DNA of 64,000 nt from positions 186,001 through 250,000 of the forward strand of contig NZ_JMLU01000001.1 of NCBI RefSeq assembly GCF_000686885.1. Direction: 5' to 3'. The notes under the pieces were generated by a model, which saw nothing but the letters and a program-made list of their open reading frames with translations, did not search any database and was not told the origin of the DNA. Origin of the DNA: Flavobacterium sasangense DSM 21067 (lineage in GTDB: Bacteria; Bacteroidota; Bacteroidia; Flavobacteriales; Flavobacteriaceae). Shown piece by piece: positions 16,508 to 25,288 of the stretch. Both the position numbers and the translations under genes were made by a program. Every line of letters starts with the position of its first letter. The first letter of the stretch is position 1.

Positions 16508-17263
16508 ATGGAGCTAGTTCAACAAATAAATACAGCAACTCTACCACAACATTTAGCCATAATTATGGATGGAAATGGAAGATGGGCTAAACAAAAGGGA
16601 TTAATTCGAGCATTGGGTCATGAAAGTGGAACCAAGTCGGTTAAAACCACTGTTGAAACTTGTGCCAAACTTGGGATAAAAAACCTTACTCTTTATGCGT
16701 TTTCAACTGAAAATTGGAATCGCCCAAAATTAGAAGTAGAGACCTTAATGAAACTATTAATCTCTTCTTTAAAAAAGGAAATCAAAACATTACAAGCCAA
16801 TAATATCAAATTAAATGCTATAGGAAATTTAACAAATTTACCCGTAAGCGTTCAAAAAGAATTACAAGAAGTAATAGACAAAACTTCTGAAAACACTAGG
16901 ATGACATTAACTTTAGCATTGAGTTATGGTGCTAGAGAAGAACTTATTCAAGCTGTTAAAAAAATTTCAAACAAAGTTAAAAATAATATAATTTCTGAAG
17001 AGGCTATTGACGAATCAATTATTAATCAGCATCTTTACACACACAATTTACCAGATGTCGATTTAGTAATCAGAACAAGTGGCGAACATCGTATAAGTAA
17101 TTTCCTGTTATGGCAAATAGCCTATGCAGAATTTTATTTCACAGAAGTCCTTTGGCCTGATTTTTCAGAAAATCATTTATATGAAGCAATTATTAGTTAT
17201 CAAAAAAGAGAACGCCGCTTTGGAAAAACTAGCGAACAAATTATACCCGAAAAAAATGTTTAA
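16508..17263 (+). CDS. uppS: Isoprenyl transferase (undecaprenyl diphosphate synthase)
   Basis: 251 residues. IIMDGNGRWAKQKG (catalytic Asp21), HESGTKSVKTTVE, TLYAFSTENWNRP, ALSYGAREELI and the C-terminal RTSGEHRISNFLLWQIAYAE with WPDF are the hallmark cis-prenyltransferase blocks. It makes the C55 lipid carrier for peptidoglycan and other envelope polymers. Its last codons overlap the bamA start by 8 nt, a sign of translational coupling. Confidence 0.96.
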   Translation: MELVQQINTATLPQHLAIIMDGNGRWAKQKGLIRALGHESGTKSVKTTVETCAKLGIKNLTLYAFSTENWNRPKLEVETLMKLLISSLKKEIKTLQANNIKLNAIGNLTNLPVSVQKELQEVIDKTSENTRMTLTLALSYGAREELIQAVKKISNKVKNNIISEEAIDESIINQHLYTHNLPDVDLVIRTSGEHRISNFLLWQIAYAEFYFTEVLWPDFSENHLYEAIISYQKRERRFGKTSEQIIPEKNV

Positions 17264-19946
17264 AAAAGGATTACAACTACTTTCAATTTTTATATTACTA
17301 AACAGCTCAGCCATTTTTTCTCAAGACACTAAACTTGAAAACGGAAAAGAATACATATTAGCTAAGGTATCTGTTACAGGAAAAATTTCCTATAACGAAC
17401 AAACTGTAACAACCTTTACTGGTTTAGAAAAAGGACAATCAATAATTGTTCCTGGAGAAGACATAAGTATCGCTATTAAAAAACTTTGGAAATTAGGATT
17501 ATTTTCTGATGTGAATTTTTATGTCAACGAAATTAAAGGCGATAGTATTTACCTTGAATTAAACATCAATGAATTACCAAAAATATCTGATGTTAAAATC
17601 AAAGGAGTAAAAAAAGGAAAGTCTGAAGAGATAATCAAAGAAACGGATTTAAAGAAAGGGAAAATAGTAAACGAAAATTTACTAACTACTACCAAAAACT
17701 ATATTGAAAACAAATATAAAAAAGACGGTTTTTATAATGCAAAAGTTGCCATAAATACCATTCCAGACAGCACTGGAAATGAAGTTAAAATGGTGGTTAA
17801 CATTGACAAAGGAAGCAAGGTTAAAGTTAGTAAAATTGATTTTGAAGGAAATACTAAAATTACAGACTCAAAACTAAAAAAAGCTTTAAAAAATACAAAG
17901 GTTAAAAATCCAATTCGAATATTTAAAGCTTCTAAATTTATAAAAGAAAAATACAAAGAGGATTTAAATACAGTTGTAAACAAATACAAAGAAAACGGTT
18001 ATCGTGATGCAAGAATTGTTTCAGATTCCGTTGGTTACGACAAAAAGAAGAACACCATTGCTATAAAAGTCAAAATTGAAGAAGGTAGAAAATACTACTT
18101 TGGAGATATTCGTTATTTAGGTAATACCGTTTATACTGATAATTTTTTAAATTCATATCTTGGGATTAAAAAGGGTGATGTTTATAATGGTACACTTCTA
18201 GAAGAACGAATTGCAGACAAAAGCAAACCCGACGGTGAAGATTTAACTAATTTATACCAAAACAATGGATATTTGTTTTCAAATATAAATCCTGTAGAAA
18301 TCAGAACTGTTAATGATACTATTGATTTTGAGATTAGAATTACAGAAGGTCCAATAGCGTATTTTAATAAAATTACAGTTGTAGGAAACGACAGAACAAA
18401 TGACCACGTAATCTACAGAGAATTAAGAACAAAACCTGGACAAAAATACAGCAAGGATGATTTAATTCGTTCTATTAGAGAAATTGGACAATTAGGCTTC
18501 TTTGACCCTGAAGCAATTAAACCCGATTTTAAAAATGTAGATCCTCAAGCAGGAACAGTTGATATTGAATACAATGTAGTTGAAAAAGGATCTAGTCAGG
18601 TTGAACTTCAAGGTGGCTACGGTGGAGGTGGATTCATAGGTACATTAGGTTTGTCTTTTAACAATTTTTCAGCAAGAAATATTTTCAATAAAGAAGCATA
18701 CAAACCATTACCAATGGGAGACGGACAAAAAATGTCTTTACGCTTACAGGGGAGTTCTTATTTTAGAACTTACAGTTTATCTTTCTCAGAGCCATGGTTT
18801 GGAGGGAAAAAACCTGTGAGTTTTTCAACCTCTTTTTCATATAGTAAACAATTTTTATACAACTATCAAACAAGAGCAGTTACAAAAGATCAAAGTTTCA
18901 ATATTATTTCGCTATCAACAGGTATTGCGAAAAGATTAACTGTGCCTGATGATTACTTTGTTTTGTCACAATCTATTTCTTTTCAGTACTATGATTTAAA
19001 TAATTACAAAACAGGTTTGTTTACATTTGGAAATGGTTCATCAAGAAACTTAACCTACACTATAGGATTAACTAGAAATAGTAAAGGAGTAAATCCAATA
19101 TTTCCAACATCAGGTTCTGAATTTAGTGTGATGGCAAAATTCACACCTCCATACTCATTACTTAATGGAGTTGACTACGGGGATCTGAAAAATAGAGCTG
19201 AATATAAATTAAAATACTCAAGCACTCTTGGTTACACTTACGTCCCTACAGACCAAGGAATCATCCCAAGAGAAGGTGATTACATAGGAGCTAATTATGA
19301 TGCTAATGGAAATATTGTATCTGTTTATTATGTTGAAGACCCGAGTGATGCTGCAGTAGACCAAGGAAAAGTAGACCAAAAAAGATTTAATTGGTTAGAA
19401 TATTATAAAATTAAATTCAAAGGAGATTGGTATACTAGAATTTGGGACAAACTTGTTTTAAGAACTTTAGGAGAGTTTGGATATATGGGAGCATATAATA
19501 GTGAGAGAGGAGTTGTTCCATTTGAAAGATTCTATTTAGGAGGAGATGGATTAGCCAATTTCTCACTTGACGGAAGAGAAGTTATTCAGTTAAGAGGTTA
19601 TCCAAACAATTCATTATCACCTATTCTTGAAGAAGGCCCTCAGAAAGGACAACAGGTTGGTGCCACAGTTTATAACAAATTCTCATTAGAATTAAGATAT
19701 CCAATTACACTAAATCAATCCGCTTCTATTTATGCATTGTCATTTCTTGAGGCTGGTTCGTCATATAACGATTTTAAAAGCTACAACCCTTTTAATTTAC
19801 AGCGTTCTGCAGGAGTTGGTTTACGTGTATTTATGCCTGCTTTTGGACTGTTAGGAATTGATTTTGCACATGGTTTTGATCCAATTCCTGGGCAAACAGT
19901 TAAAAGTGGTTGGCAAACACACTTTATTATTGGACAACAATTTTAA
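17256..19946 (+). CDS. bamA: Outer membrane protein assembly factor BamA
   Basis: 896 residues from ATG at 17256, chosen because it gives a signal peptide (MFKKGLQLLSIFILLNSSAI, cleaved after SQ); the longer in-frame reading back into uppS has none. Residues of about 30-420 hold five POTRA domains (recurring pattern VKIKGVKKGKSEE, IDFEGNTKITDSKL, IRYLGNTVYTDNFL, ITVVGNDRTNDHV). The rest is a 16-strand Omp85 barrel starting VELQGGYGGGGFIGTLGLSF, with the lid-loop region GGDGL and a terminal Phe. It folds beta-barrel proteins into the outer membrane. Followed by two skp/ompH genes that make its periplasmic chaperones. Confidence 0.95.
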   Translation: MFKKGLQLLSIFILLNSSAIFSQDTKLENGKEYILAKVSVTGKISYNEQTVTTFTGLEKGQSIIVPGEDISIAIKKLWKLGLFSDVNFYVNEIKGDSIYLELNINELPKISDVKIKGVKKGKSEEIIKETDLKKGKIVNENLLTTTKNYIENKYKKDGFYNAKVAINTIPDSTGNEVKMVVNIDKGSKVKVSKIDFEGNTKITDSKLKKALKNTKVKNPIRIFKASKFIKEKYKEDLNTVVNKYKENGYRDARIVSDSVGYDKKKNTIAIKVKIEEGRKYYFGDIRYLGNTVYTDNFLNSYLGIKKGDVYNGTLLEERIADKSKPDGEDLTNLYQNNGYLFSNINPVEIRTVNDTIDFEIRITEGPIAYFNKITVVGNDRTNDHVIYRELRTKPGQKYSKDDLIRSIREIGQLGFFDPEAIKPDFKNVDPQAGTVDIEYNVVEKGSSQVELQGGYGGGGFIGTLGLSFNNFSARNIFNKEAYKPLPMGDGQKMSLRLQGSSYFRTYSLSFSEPWFGGKKPVSFSTSFSYSKQFLYNYQTRAVTKDQSFNIISLSTGIAKRLTVPDDYFVLSQSISFQYYDLNNYKTGLFTFGNGSSRNLTYTIGLTRNSKGVNPIFPTSGSEFSVMAKFTPPYSLLNGVDYGDLKNRAEYKLKYSSTLGYTYVPTDQGIIPREGDYIGANYDANGNIVSVYYVEDPSDAAVDQGKVDQKRFNWLEYYKIKFKGDWYTRIWDKLVLRTLGEFGYMGAYNSERGVVPFERFYLGGDGLANFSLDGREVIQLRGYPNNSLSPILEEGPQKGQQVGATVYNKFSLELRYPITLNQSASIYALSFLEAGSSYNDFKSYNPFNLQRSAGVGLRVFMPAFGLLGIDFAHGFDPIPGQTVKSGWQTHFIIGQQF

Positions 19947-20049
19947 GGTTTGTTAGTACTTTTTTGTTAAATTCGTAAAAATATTTTACTATTTATTACG
20001 TTTAGCAATTATTAAGTTAGGCCAGCTACTAAACAAAATTAAGTTGAAA

Positions 20050-21078
20050 ATGAAAAAATTATTATTTATACTTGTTGCACTAATCACTTTTTCTTCTAAA
20101 GCACAAACAGCTAGAGGAGTAAAAATCGGCTATATAGATATGGAATATATCTTAGAAAAAGTGCCTGATTATGCTGATGCTATTAATCAATTAGAGCAAA
20201 AAGCACAAAAATGGAAGCAAGAAATTGAAGTTAAAAAAACCGAGATTACCAAGTTAAAAGAAAATTTAAAAACAGAGAGAGTACTTTTAACTAAGGAATT
20301 AATTGAAGAGAGAGAAGAAGAAATTGCTTATTTAGAAAAAGAACTTTTAGAATATCAGGAAAAACGTTTTGGACCAAAAGGAGATTTGATAATTCAAAAA
20401 TCGGTTTTAATTAAACCTATCCAAGACCAAATTTTCACCATAGTTCAAGATGTTGCCGAACAACGAAAATATGATTTTATTTTTGACAAATCATCTGACT
20501 TAACAATGTTATTTGCGGCTCAGAAATATGACATTAGTGATTATGTTGTAAAGAAATTAACTGCTTCTCAAAAAAGAGAAGAAATGTCTAAAAAGCAATT
20601 GAAAGCCTTAGAAGCAAAAGAGGCACTTGATGAATCTGTAGAAGAAAACCCAGCATTCACGGAAAGACAAAGAATTTTAGATGAGAAAAAAGCAGCAAGA
20701 GAAAAACTACTTGAAGAACGCAAATTAGCGAATGAACAAAAGAAAGCCGATGCAGCTGAAAAAAGAAAAAAATTACTTGAAGAGCGCAATGCCAAAAAAA
20801 ATGGCACAGTAATTGAAAATAAATCTTCTGAAGGTGATAAAAACGAAAAAATAGAAGATAAAAAAGAAGAAAAATCTAGCGAAGAAAAAGACATTGTAAA
20901 AGACGAAACAAAAAAACTTACTCCTGAAGAGGCTCGTCAAAAACTTATCGATGAAAGAAATAAGAAAATCGAAGAAAGAAAAAAGGCCTTAGAAGAAAAA
21001 AAGAAAAAAATAGCAGAGGAAAAAGAAGCTGTTAAAAAAGCAAAAGAACAGAAAACAGAAACAGAGAACAAAAATTAA
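20050..21078 (+). CDS. OmpH/Skp family periplasmic chaperone with long charged tail
   Basis: 342 residues from ATG at 20050, giving MKKLLFILVALITFSSKAQ as signal peptide. Residues of about 25-175 match Skp/OmpH (KIGYIDMEYILEKVPDYADA, coiled-coil arms, YDFIFDKSSDLTMLFA, YDISDYVVKKL). From about 180 to the end is an E/K/A-rich charged helix with recurring LLEERK / LIDERNKKIEERKK units. Skp holds unfolded outer-membrane proteins for BamA. This copy is twice the normal length; the neighbour downstream is a standard-size copy. Confidence 0.88.
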   Translation: MKKLLFILVALITFSSKAQTARGVKIGYIDMEYILEKVPDYADAINQLEQKAQKWKQEIEVKKTEITKLKENLKTERVLLTKELIEEREEEIAYLEKELLEYQEKRFGPKGDLIIQKSVLIKPIQDQIFTIVQDVAEQRKYDFIFDKSSDLTMLFAAQKYDISDYVVKKLTASQKREEMSKKQLKALEAKEALDESVEENPAFTERQRILDEKKAAREKLLEERKLANEQKKADAAEKRKKLLEERNAKKNGTVIENKSSEGDKNEKIEDKKEEKSSEEKDIVKDETKKLTPEEARQKLIDERNKKIEERKKALEEKKKKIAEEKEAVKKAKEQKTETENKN

Positions 21079-21102
21079 ATAACTTAAATTTTAAAATTAA
21101 AA

Positions 21103-21606
21103 ATGAAACAATTAAAAACTTTAGCAATTGCAATCGTACTTTTTATTGGAACGCAAGTTTCAGCTCAAACAAAAGTTGCTCATATAGACGTACAAGCATT
21201 AATGACTTCTATGCCTGAAATGAAAACAGCACAAGATCAAATGAAAAAAATTCAGGAGACTTACGATAAAGATTACAAAAACATGGTAGCTGAATACCAA
21301 ACAAAATTACAAAAATATGAGCAAGAAGCTCCAACTGCAGGTGATGCTTTAAACGAAACTCGTTCTAAAGAAATGCAAGACATGGGTGCTCGTATTCAAC
21401 AATTTCAACAAACAGCTCAAAAAGAGTTAGGTCAAAAAGAAATGGACTTAATTAAACCAATCATGGAAAAAGCTCAAGCTGCCATCAAAAAAGTAGCAAA
21501 AGAAAAAGGGTTTAACTATGTATTAGACTCAACTACGGGAAGTGGCGTTTTAGTTGCTGACGGTACAGATTTATTAGCTGATGTTAAAAAATCATTAGGT
21601 TTCTAA
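21103..21606 (+). CDS. OmpH/Skp family periplasmic chaperone
   Basis: 167 residues with signal peptide ending QVSAQ. KVAHIDVQALMTSMPEMKTA, a central coiled coil rich in Q, E and K (YQTKLQKYEQEAPTAGD) and a C-terminal body strand (GFNYVLDSTTGSGVLVADG) are typical of Skp. It lies 24 nt after the longer paralogue and before a strong terminator, ending the uppS-bamA-skp unit. Confidence 0.92.
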   Translation: MKQLKTLAIAIVLFIGTQVSAQTKVAHIDVQALMTSMPEMKTAQDQMKKIQETYDKDYKNMVAEYQTKLQKYEQEAPTAGDALNETRSKEMQDMGARIQQFQQTAQKELGQKEMDLIKPIMEKAQAAIKKVAKEKGFNYVLDSTTGSGVLVADGTDLLADVKKSLGF

Positions 21607-21626
21607 TTAATTCAAACCAAAATTTT

Positions 21627-21667
21627 AAAAACTGCTTAATCTTAGTTTAGATTAAGCAGTTTTTTTT
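21627..21667 (+). terminator. Rho-independent terminator after skp
   Basis: A perfect 16-bp stem (21627-21642 with 21649-21664), 6-nt loop and T-run. It ends the bamA/skp transcript immediately before the murI promoter. Confidence 0.88.
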
Positions 21668-21674
21668 ATTTTTG
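21667..21674 (+). promoter_or_regulatory. -7 element placing murI on a leaderless transcript
   Basis: TATTTTTG ends only 5 nt before the ATG at 21680. With the usual spacing from the -7 element the transcript would start at or next to the A of the start codon. It partly shares the T-run of the preceding terminator. Confidence 0.5.
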
Positions 21675-21679
21675 TTGTT

Positions 21680-22459
21680 ATGATAAACGAAAATCCAATA
21701 GGCTTGTTTGATTCAGGTATTGGCGGTACTTCAATATGGAAGGAAGTTCATGCCTTAATGCCTTATGAAAACACCATTTACCTTGCCGACAGTAAAAATG
21801 CGCCCTATGGACTAAAATCTAAAGACGAAATTATTGCACTTAGCTGTAAGAATACGGAGTTCTTATTAGAAAACAACTGTAAAATTATTGTTGTAGCCTG
21901 TAATACCGCCACCACAAATGCAATTAAAGAACTTAGAGCTAAATACAACGTTCCCTTCATCGGAATTGAGCCTGCTATAAAACCAGCTGCACTTCAATCA
22001 AAAACACAAACGATTGGTATACTAGCAACGAAAGGCACTCTTAATAGCGAATTATTTCATAAAAGTGTAGCAAACCATCCCGATGTTAAAATAATCGAAC
22101 AAATAGGACACGGATTGGTACAATTGATAGAAAATGGCGATATGGATTCCGCAGAAATGGAAGAATTATTAAAGAGCTATTTAAATCCGATGGTAGAAAA
22201 AAATATTGACTATTTGGTACTAGGTTGTAGTCACTATCCTTATTTAATTCCACAGATTAAAAAAATCATTCCACCGCAAATTAAAATAATTGATTCTGGT
22301 GAAGCAGTAGCCAAACAGACACAGAAAATATTAGAACAGAATAATTTATTAAATCTTTCTAAAAGAAAAAGCTCGCAAATATTCTATACGAATAGCGAGC
22401 CTGAAGTTTTAAAAAATATACTAGAAAATAATGAAACTGTAATTTATAAGAATTTTTAA
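21680..22459 (+). CDS. murI: Glutamate racemase
   Basis: 259 residues. GLFDSGIGGTSI (Asp11), VVACNTATTNAI (Cys74 of the two-base catalytic pair), PFIGIEPAIKPA, GILATKGT and LGCSHYPYLIP (Cys183) are all present. It makes D-glutamate for peptidoglycan in the cytoplasm. Convergent with the gamma-carbonic anhydrase gene with a 1-nt gap and no visible terminator between them. Confidence 0.96.
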   Translation: MINENPIGLFDSGIGGTSIWKEVHALMPYENTIYLADSKNAPYGLKSKDEIIALSCKNTEFLLENNCKIIVVACNTATTNAIKELRAKYNVPFIGIEPAIKPAALQSKTQTIGILATKGTLNSELFHKSVANHPDVKIIEQIGHGLVQLIENGDMDSAEMEELLKSYLNPMVEKNIDYLVLGCSHYPYLIPQIKKIIPPQIKIIDSGEAVAKQTQKILEQNNLLNLSKRKSSQIFYTNSEPEVLKNILENNETVIYKNF

Positions 22460-22460
22460 T

Positions 22461-22973
22461 CTATTCTTTAAACCAACCCGAATACATCACATAATTATTT
22501 GAAATACGTTCAATTTCTCCTGCAAAATCACTTTGGTCAATATCTTTCACTTTTTTAGCAGGAACACCAGCATAGATACAACCCGATTCAACGACTGTAT
22601 TTTGCGTAATAACAGAACCAGCGGCTACAATTGAATTACTCTCAATTACGCAGTTATCCATCACAATAGCGCCCATACCAATTAAAACATTATCTTTTAT
22701 TGTACAACCATGTACGATAGCATTGTGTCCAATAGATACATTATTTCCAATAAAAGTTGGATGTTTTTGATATGTGCAATGAACTACTGCCCCATCTTGA
22801 ATATTTACCTTATTCCCAATAGTTATCGAATTAACATCACCTCTTATTACCGCATTAAACCAAACACTACAATTGGAACCAAAAGAAACTTCACCAACAA
22901 TAGTTGCATTTTCAGCTACATAACAATCATCTGGGATTTGTGGAAATTTCCCATTAACTTCTTTGATCAACAT
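22461..22973 (-). CDS. Gamma-carbonic anhydrase family protein (YrdA/PaaY-like)
   Basis: 170 residues forming a left-handed parallel beta-helix of hexapeptide repeats (ATIVGEVSFGSNCSVWFNAV, VLIGMGAIVMDN). The three zinc ligands of the gamma class are in place: H65, H83 and H88, with the H-x17-H-x4-H spacing. Members may hydrate CO2 or act as acyltransferase/thioesterase-like proteins; activity cannot be assigned from sequence. A terminator lies upstream, between it and the PorP/SprF gene. Confidence 0.9.
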   Translation of the reverse strand: MLIKEVNGKFPQIPDDCYVAENATIVGEVSFGSNCSVWFNAVIRGDVNSITIGNKVNIQDGAVVHCTYQKHPTFIGNNVSIGHNAIVHGCTIKDNVLIGMGAIVMDNCVIESNSIVAAGSVITQNTVVESGCIYAGVPAKKVKDIDQSDFAGEIERISNNYVMYSGWFKE

Positions 22974-22985
22974 AATTAATTATTT

Positions 22986-23014
22986 TAAAAAAAATGTCCC
23001 GATAAATCGGGACA
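22986..23014 (-). terminator. Terminator of the PorP/SprF gene
   Basis: A 9-bp stem (22995-23003 with 23006-23014) followed on the minus strand by eight Ts (22994-22987). Confidence 0.82.
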
Positions 23015-23036
23015 AATATACTTGAAATTTATTTTA

Positions 23037-24026
23037 TTAATTAACAGCAGGACAATTACAATCCCATTGTTTGTCTTTACAGAAAACATTAATACCTAAA
23101 GTAATTTGATGGAATCCTCCATTATCAAACTTGATATCACCCATTACATGACTATAAGTATAAGAAAACATAAAATTGTTATAGTTAACACCTAAAATCG
23201 GCGAAACCCATTGTAAATTTTGTTTACCACCTTCATACTGTGCACTATCAAAACTTCTTCTGTAAGAAACTGCAGCCCATAATTTACCAAAATCAACAGC
23301 TTTATAAACTTTAAGATTTAAGTCAATTGAAGATTCTTTAGTTTCAGAAATACGTTGATACATAAAAGAAGGTTCGAAAAGTAATCTATCTTCATTACCA
23401 AAAACAGCACCTACACTCCATAATAATTTACTCAAATTGTCAGATTCAAATCCTTCAGAATACAACTCTCTTCTTTGGCTTGCTAAAAAGTTTTTCATTG
23501 TAACATGAGTAAAAAAGTCCATATAGTGATATGAAACACCCAAATCAATATTAAAATAAGCATCTTTTTGAATAACACCATTTACAATAACAGGGTCATT
23601 ACCTGTAAATGTAGAACCATCCAAAGTACTTTGAACGAAAGCAGTACTTAAACCAAAAGACAACTGATTTAAATCAACTGTACCTCTAGAAAATCTTAAA
23701 TGGTGAGCATATGTTAACTTAGCACCTTTTTGAGAATGATAACCATTTCGATCATTAAACAGAATCATACCAACTCCAGATTTACCATCTTCATCTACAG
23801 CTGTATTAAAACTAACTGTTTGTAATGATGGCGCTTCACTTTGTCCAAACCATTGTTGACGACCAGTTAATCTAATTTTACCACAATTGGCAGCACCTGC
23901 CATTGATGGGTGAATTAAATAATAATTATCCGATAAATAATCAGAATAAACAGCTATTCCCTCTTGTGCGAAAGAAAATTGTGCCAATAAAAATGCTAAA
24001 ATAAAATAACTCTTTTTAAAATTCAT
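23037..24026 (-). CDS. PorP/SprF family type IX secretion system membrane protein
   Basis: 329 residues with signal peptide ending SFAQ. The N-terminal block YSDYLSDNYYLIHPSMAGA, then KIRLTGRQQWFGQSEAPSLQ and GKSGVGMILFNDRNGYHSQKGA are diagnostic for this family of outer-membrane barrels. The C-terminus carries an unusual Cys cluster (CKDKQWDCNC, four Cys counting the one in FCK). PorP is needed for type IX secretion in Porphyromonas; SprF paralogues in Flavobacterium help deliver specific substrates such as SprB. There is no SprB-like adhesin gene adjacent, so the partner is unknown. Confidence 0.9.
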   Translation of the reverse strand: MNFKKSYFILAFLLAQFSFAQEGIAVYSDYLSDNYYLIHPSMAGAANCGKIRLTGRQQWFGQSEAPSLQTVSFNTAVDEDGKSGVGMILFNDRNGYHSQKGAKLTYAHHLRFSRGTVDLNQLSFGLSTAFVQSTLDGSTFTGNDPVIVNGVIQKDAYFNIDLGVSYHYMDFFTHVTMKNFLASQRRELYSEGFESDNLSKLLWSVGAVFGNEDRLLFEPSFMYQRISETKESSIDLNLKVYKAVDFGKLWAAVSYRRSFDSAQYEGGKQNLQWVSPILGVNYNNFMFSYTYSHVMGDIKFDNGGFHQITLGINVFCKDKQWDCNCPAVN

Positions 24027-24145
24027 TGTAGTTATTGTTTAATGAAAACATACCTCTTACTATCCTAATCAAACTCTATGGCTTAAAATTAGAATATTAT
24101 TAATAAAAAACAATAAGTAAATATGGTTTTTTACTACGAACTTGC

Positions 24146-24177
24146 CAAAGATATAAATTTTTGTGTTTCTTTTACAA
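24146..24177 (-). promoter_or_regulatory. Probable promoter of the PorP/SprF gene
   Basis: Minus-strand TTG (24177-24175), 21 nt, then TATCTTTG (24153-24146). Confidence 0.5.
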
Positions 24178-24316
24178 TACACTTAAAATATTATTAGATT
24201 TAATATGTGATTTTTTATGTTATATAACACTTTTACATTGTATTTATCAAAATCTAATAAAAAGTTAAATAAAAAAAGTGCTCTACTAAAACAAACCACA
24301 TATCTTATGAACTTTG

Positions 24317-24324
24317 TATCTTTG
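24317..24324 (+). promoter_or_regulatory. -7 element for the NifU-like gene
   Basis: TATCTTTGCAAAAAAA, 16 nt before ATG 24341. The same 16-nt string stands before the MscS gene at 27932. The element rules out the upstream TTG at 24314 as start codon. Confidence 0.65.
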
Positions 24325-24340
24325 CAAAAAAACAAATATC

Positions 24341-25240
24341 ATGCAAGTAATCGCAAATAAAATAACACAAAATCCTGCCATTGTAAAATTTGAATTGGAC
24401 GAAATTATTGTAAGAACTGAGAATTTTGAATTCAAAAATATTGACGAAACGCAAAATTCTCCTTTAGCAAAACAATTATTCTTTCTTCCTTTTGTTAAAA
24501 CAGTCTATGTTTCTGGGAATTTCATTGCAATTGAAAAATTTTCAATTGTAGAATGGGAAGATGTTCAAGAAGATGTAGCCAATCAAATTAATGAATTCAT
24601 TTCTAATGGTGGAGAGATCATCAAAATAGATGAAACCAAAACAAAAAAACAACCAATAACCGTTTATGCCGAAACCACTCCTAACCCATCGGTTTTAAAA
24701 TTTGTTTGTAATAAACTACTAACGAAAACTGCTCTGGAATGTAAAAACATTGATGAAACATCTGTTTCTCCTTTAGCAAAAGAATTATTTAAATTTCCTT
24801 TCGTAAAAGAAGTATTCATCGACGAAAATTATATTTCGGTTACCAAATTTGCTATAACAGAATGGGATGAAATTACTCTTGAATTAAGAACTTTTATTAA
24901 AGAGTACATTGAAAACGGAAACATTGTAATTGATGAAACGGCAATTGTGAAAACAGAAATTCATCAAAAACAACAAGAAGCTTATTTTGACACTCTTGAT
25001 GTTACTTCTCAGCAAATCATAAACATTATTGAAGAATATGTAAAACCAGCTGTTCAAAGTGACGGTGGAAATATTATGTTTGAATCTTTTGACCCAACAG
25101 AAAAAAGAGTAAAAGTAGTTTTACAAGGCGCTTGTAGTGGATGTCCTTCATCAACTTTTACATTAAAAAATGGAATTGAAAATATGTTGAAAGACATGTT
25201 AAAAGACGAAGGAATAAAAGTAGAAGCCATTAACGGATAA
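24341..25240 (+). CDS. NifU-like Fe-S scaffold protein with duplicated Nfu N-terminal domain
   Basis: 299 residues from ATG 24341. Two copies of the Nfu/NifU N-terminal domain (about 1-95 and 105-200) are recognisable by shared words: NPAIVKFE / NPSVLKFV, NIDETQNSPLAKQLF / NIDETSVSPLAKELF and FVKTVYV / FVKEVFI. The C-terminal NifU domain has the cluster-binding CxxC (C265 and C268 in GACSGCPSS). It should assemble or carry Fe-S clusters to target proteins; alternative complex III, QueG and other Fe-S enzymes are potential clients. A bidirectional terminator follows. Confidence 0.92.
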   Translation: MQVIANKITQNPAIVKFELDEIIVRTENFEFKNIDETQNSPLAKQLFFLPFVKTVYVSGNFIAIEKFSIVEWEDVQEDVANQINEFISNGGEIIKIDETKTKKQPITVYAETTPNPSVLKFVCNKLLTKTALECKNIDETSVSPLAKELFKFPFVKEVFIDENYISVTKFAITEWDEITLELRTFIKEYIENGNIVIDETAIVKTEIHQKQQEAYFDTLDVTSQQIINIIEEYVKPAVQSDGGNIMFESFDPTEKRVKVVLQGACSGCPSSTFTLKNGIENMLKDMLKDEGIKVEAING

Positions 25241-25260
25241 TTCTAAACCATATAAAAACA

Positions 25261-25288
25261 AAAAAGAGCCTTTCGGCTCTTTTTTTAT
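25261..25288. terminator. Bidirectional rho-independent terminator
   Basis: A 10-bp stem (25261-25270 and 25275-25284) with a TTTC loop, A-run before and T-run after, lying between the convergent NifU-like and PiT genes. Confidence 0.88.

Larger units (their letters stand above)
24027..24340. other. 314-bp divergent intergenic region
   Basis: Very A+T-rich, with no credible small gene or RNA structure seen. It holds the probable promoters of the two flanking genes, listed separately; the PorP/SprF transcript would have a leader of about 110 nt. Confidence 0.7.

Noticed and set aside
17124..17255. Extended bamA start inside uppS
   Set aside because: It would add 44 residues before a clear signal peptide and overlap uppS by 140 nt.
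20568..20894. Minus-strand Ser/Phe-rich open frame in the first skp gene
   Set aside because: Arises from the reverse complement of the repetitive Lys/Glu codons.
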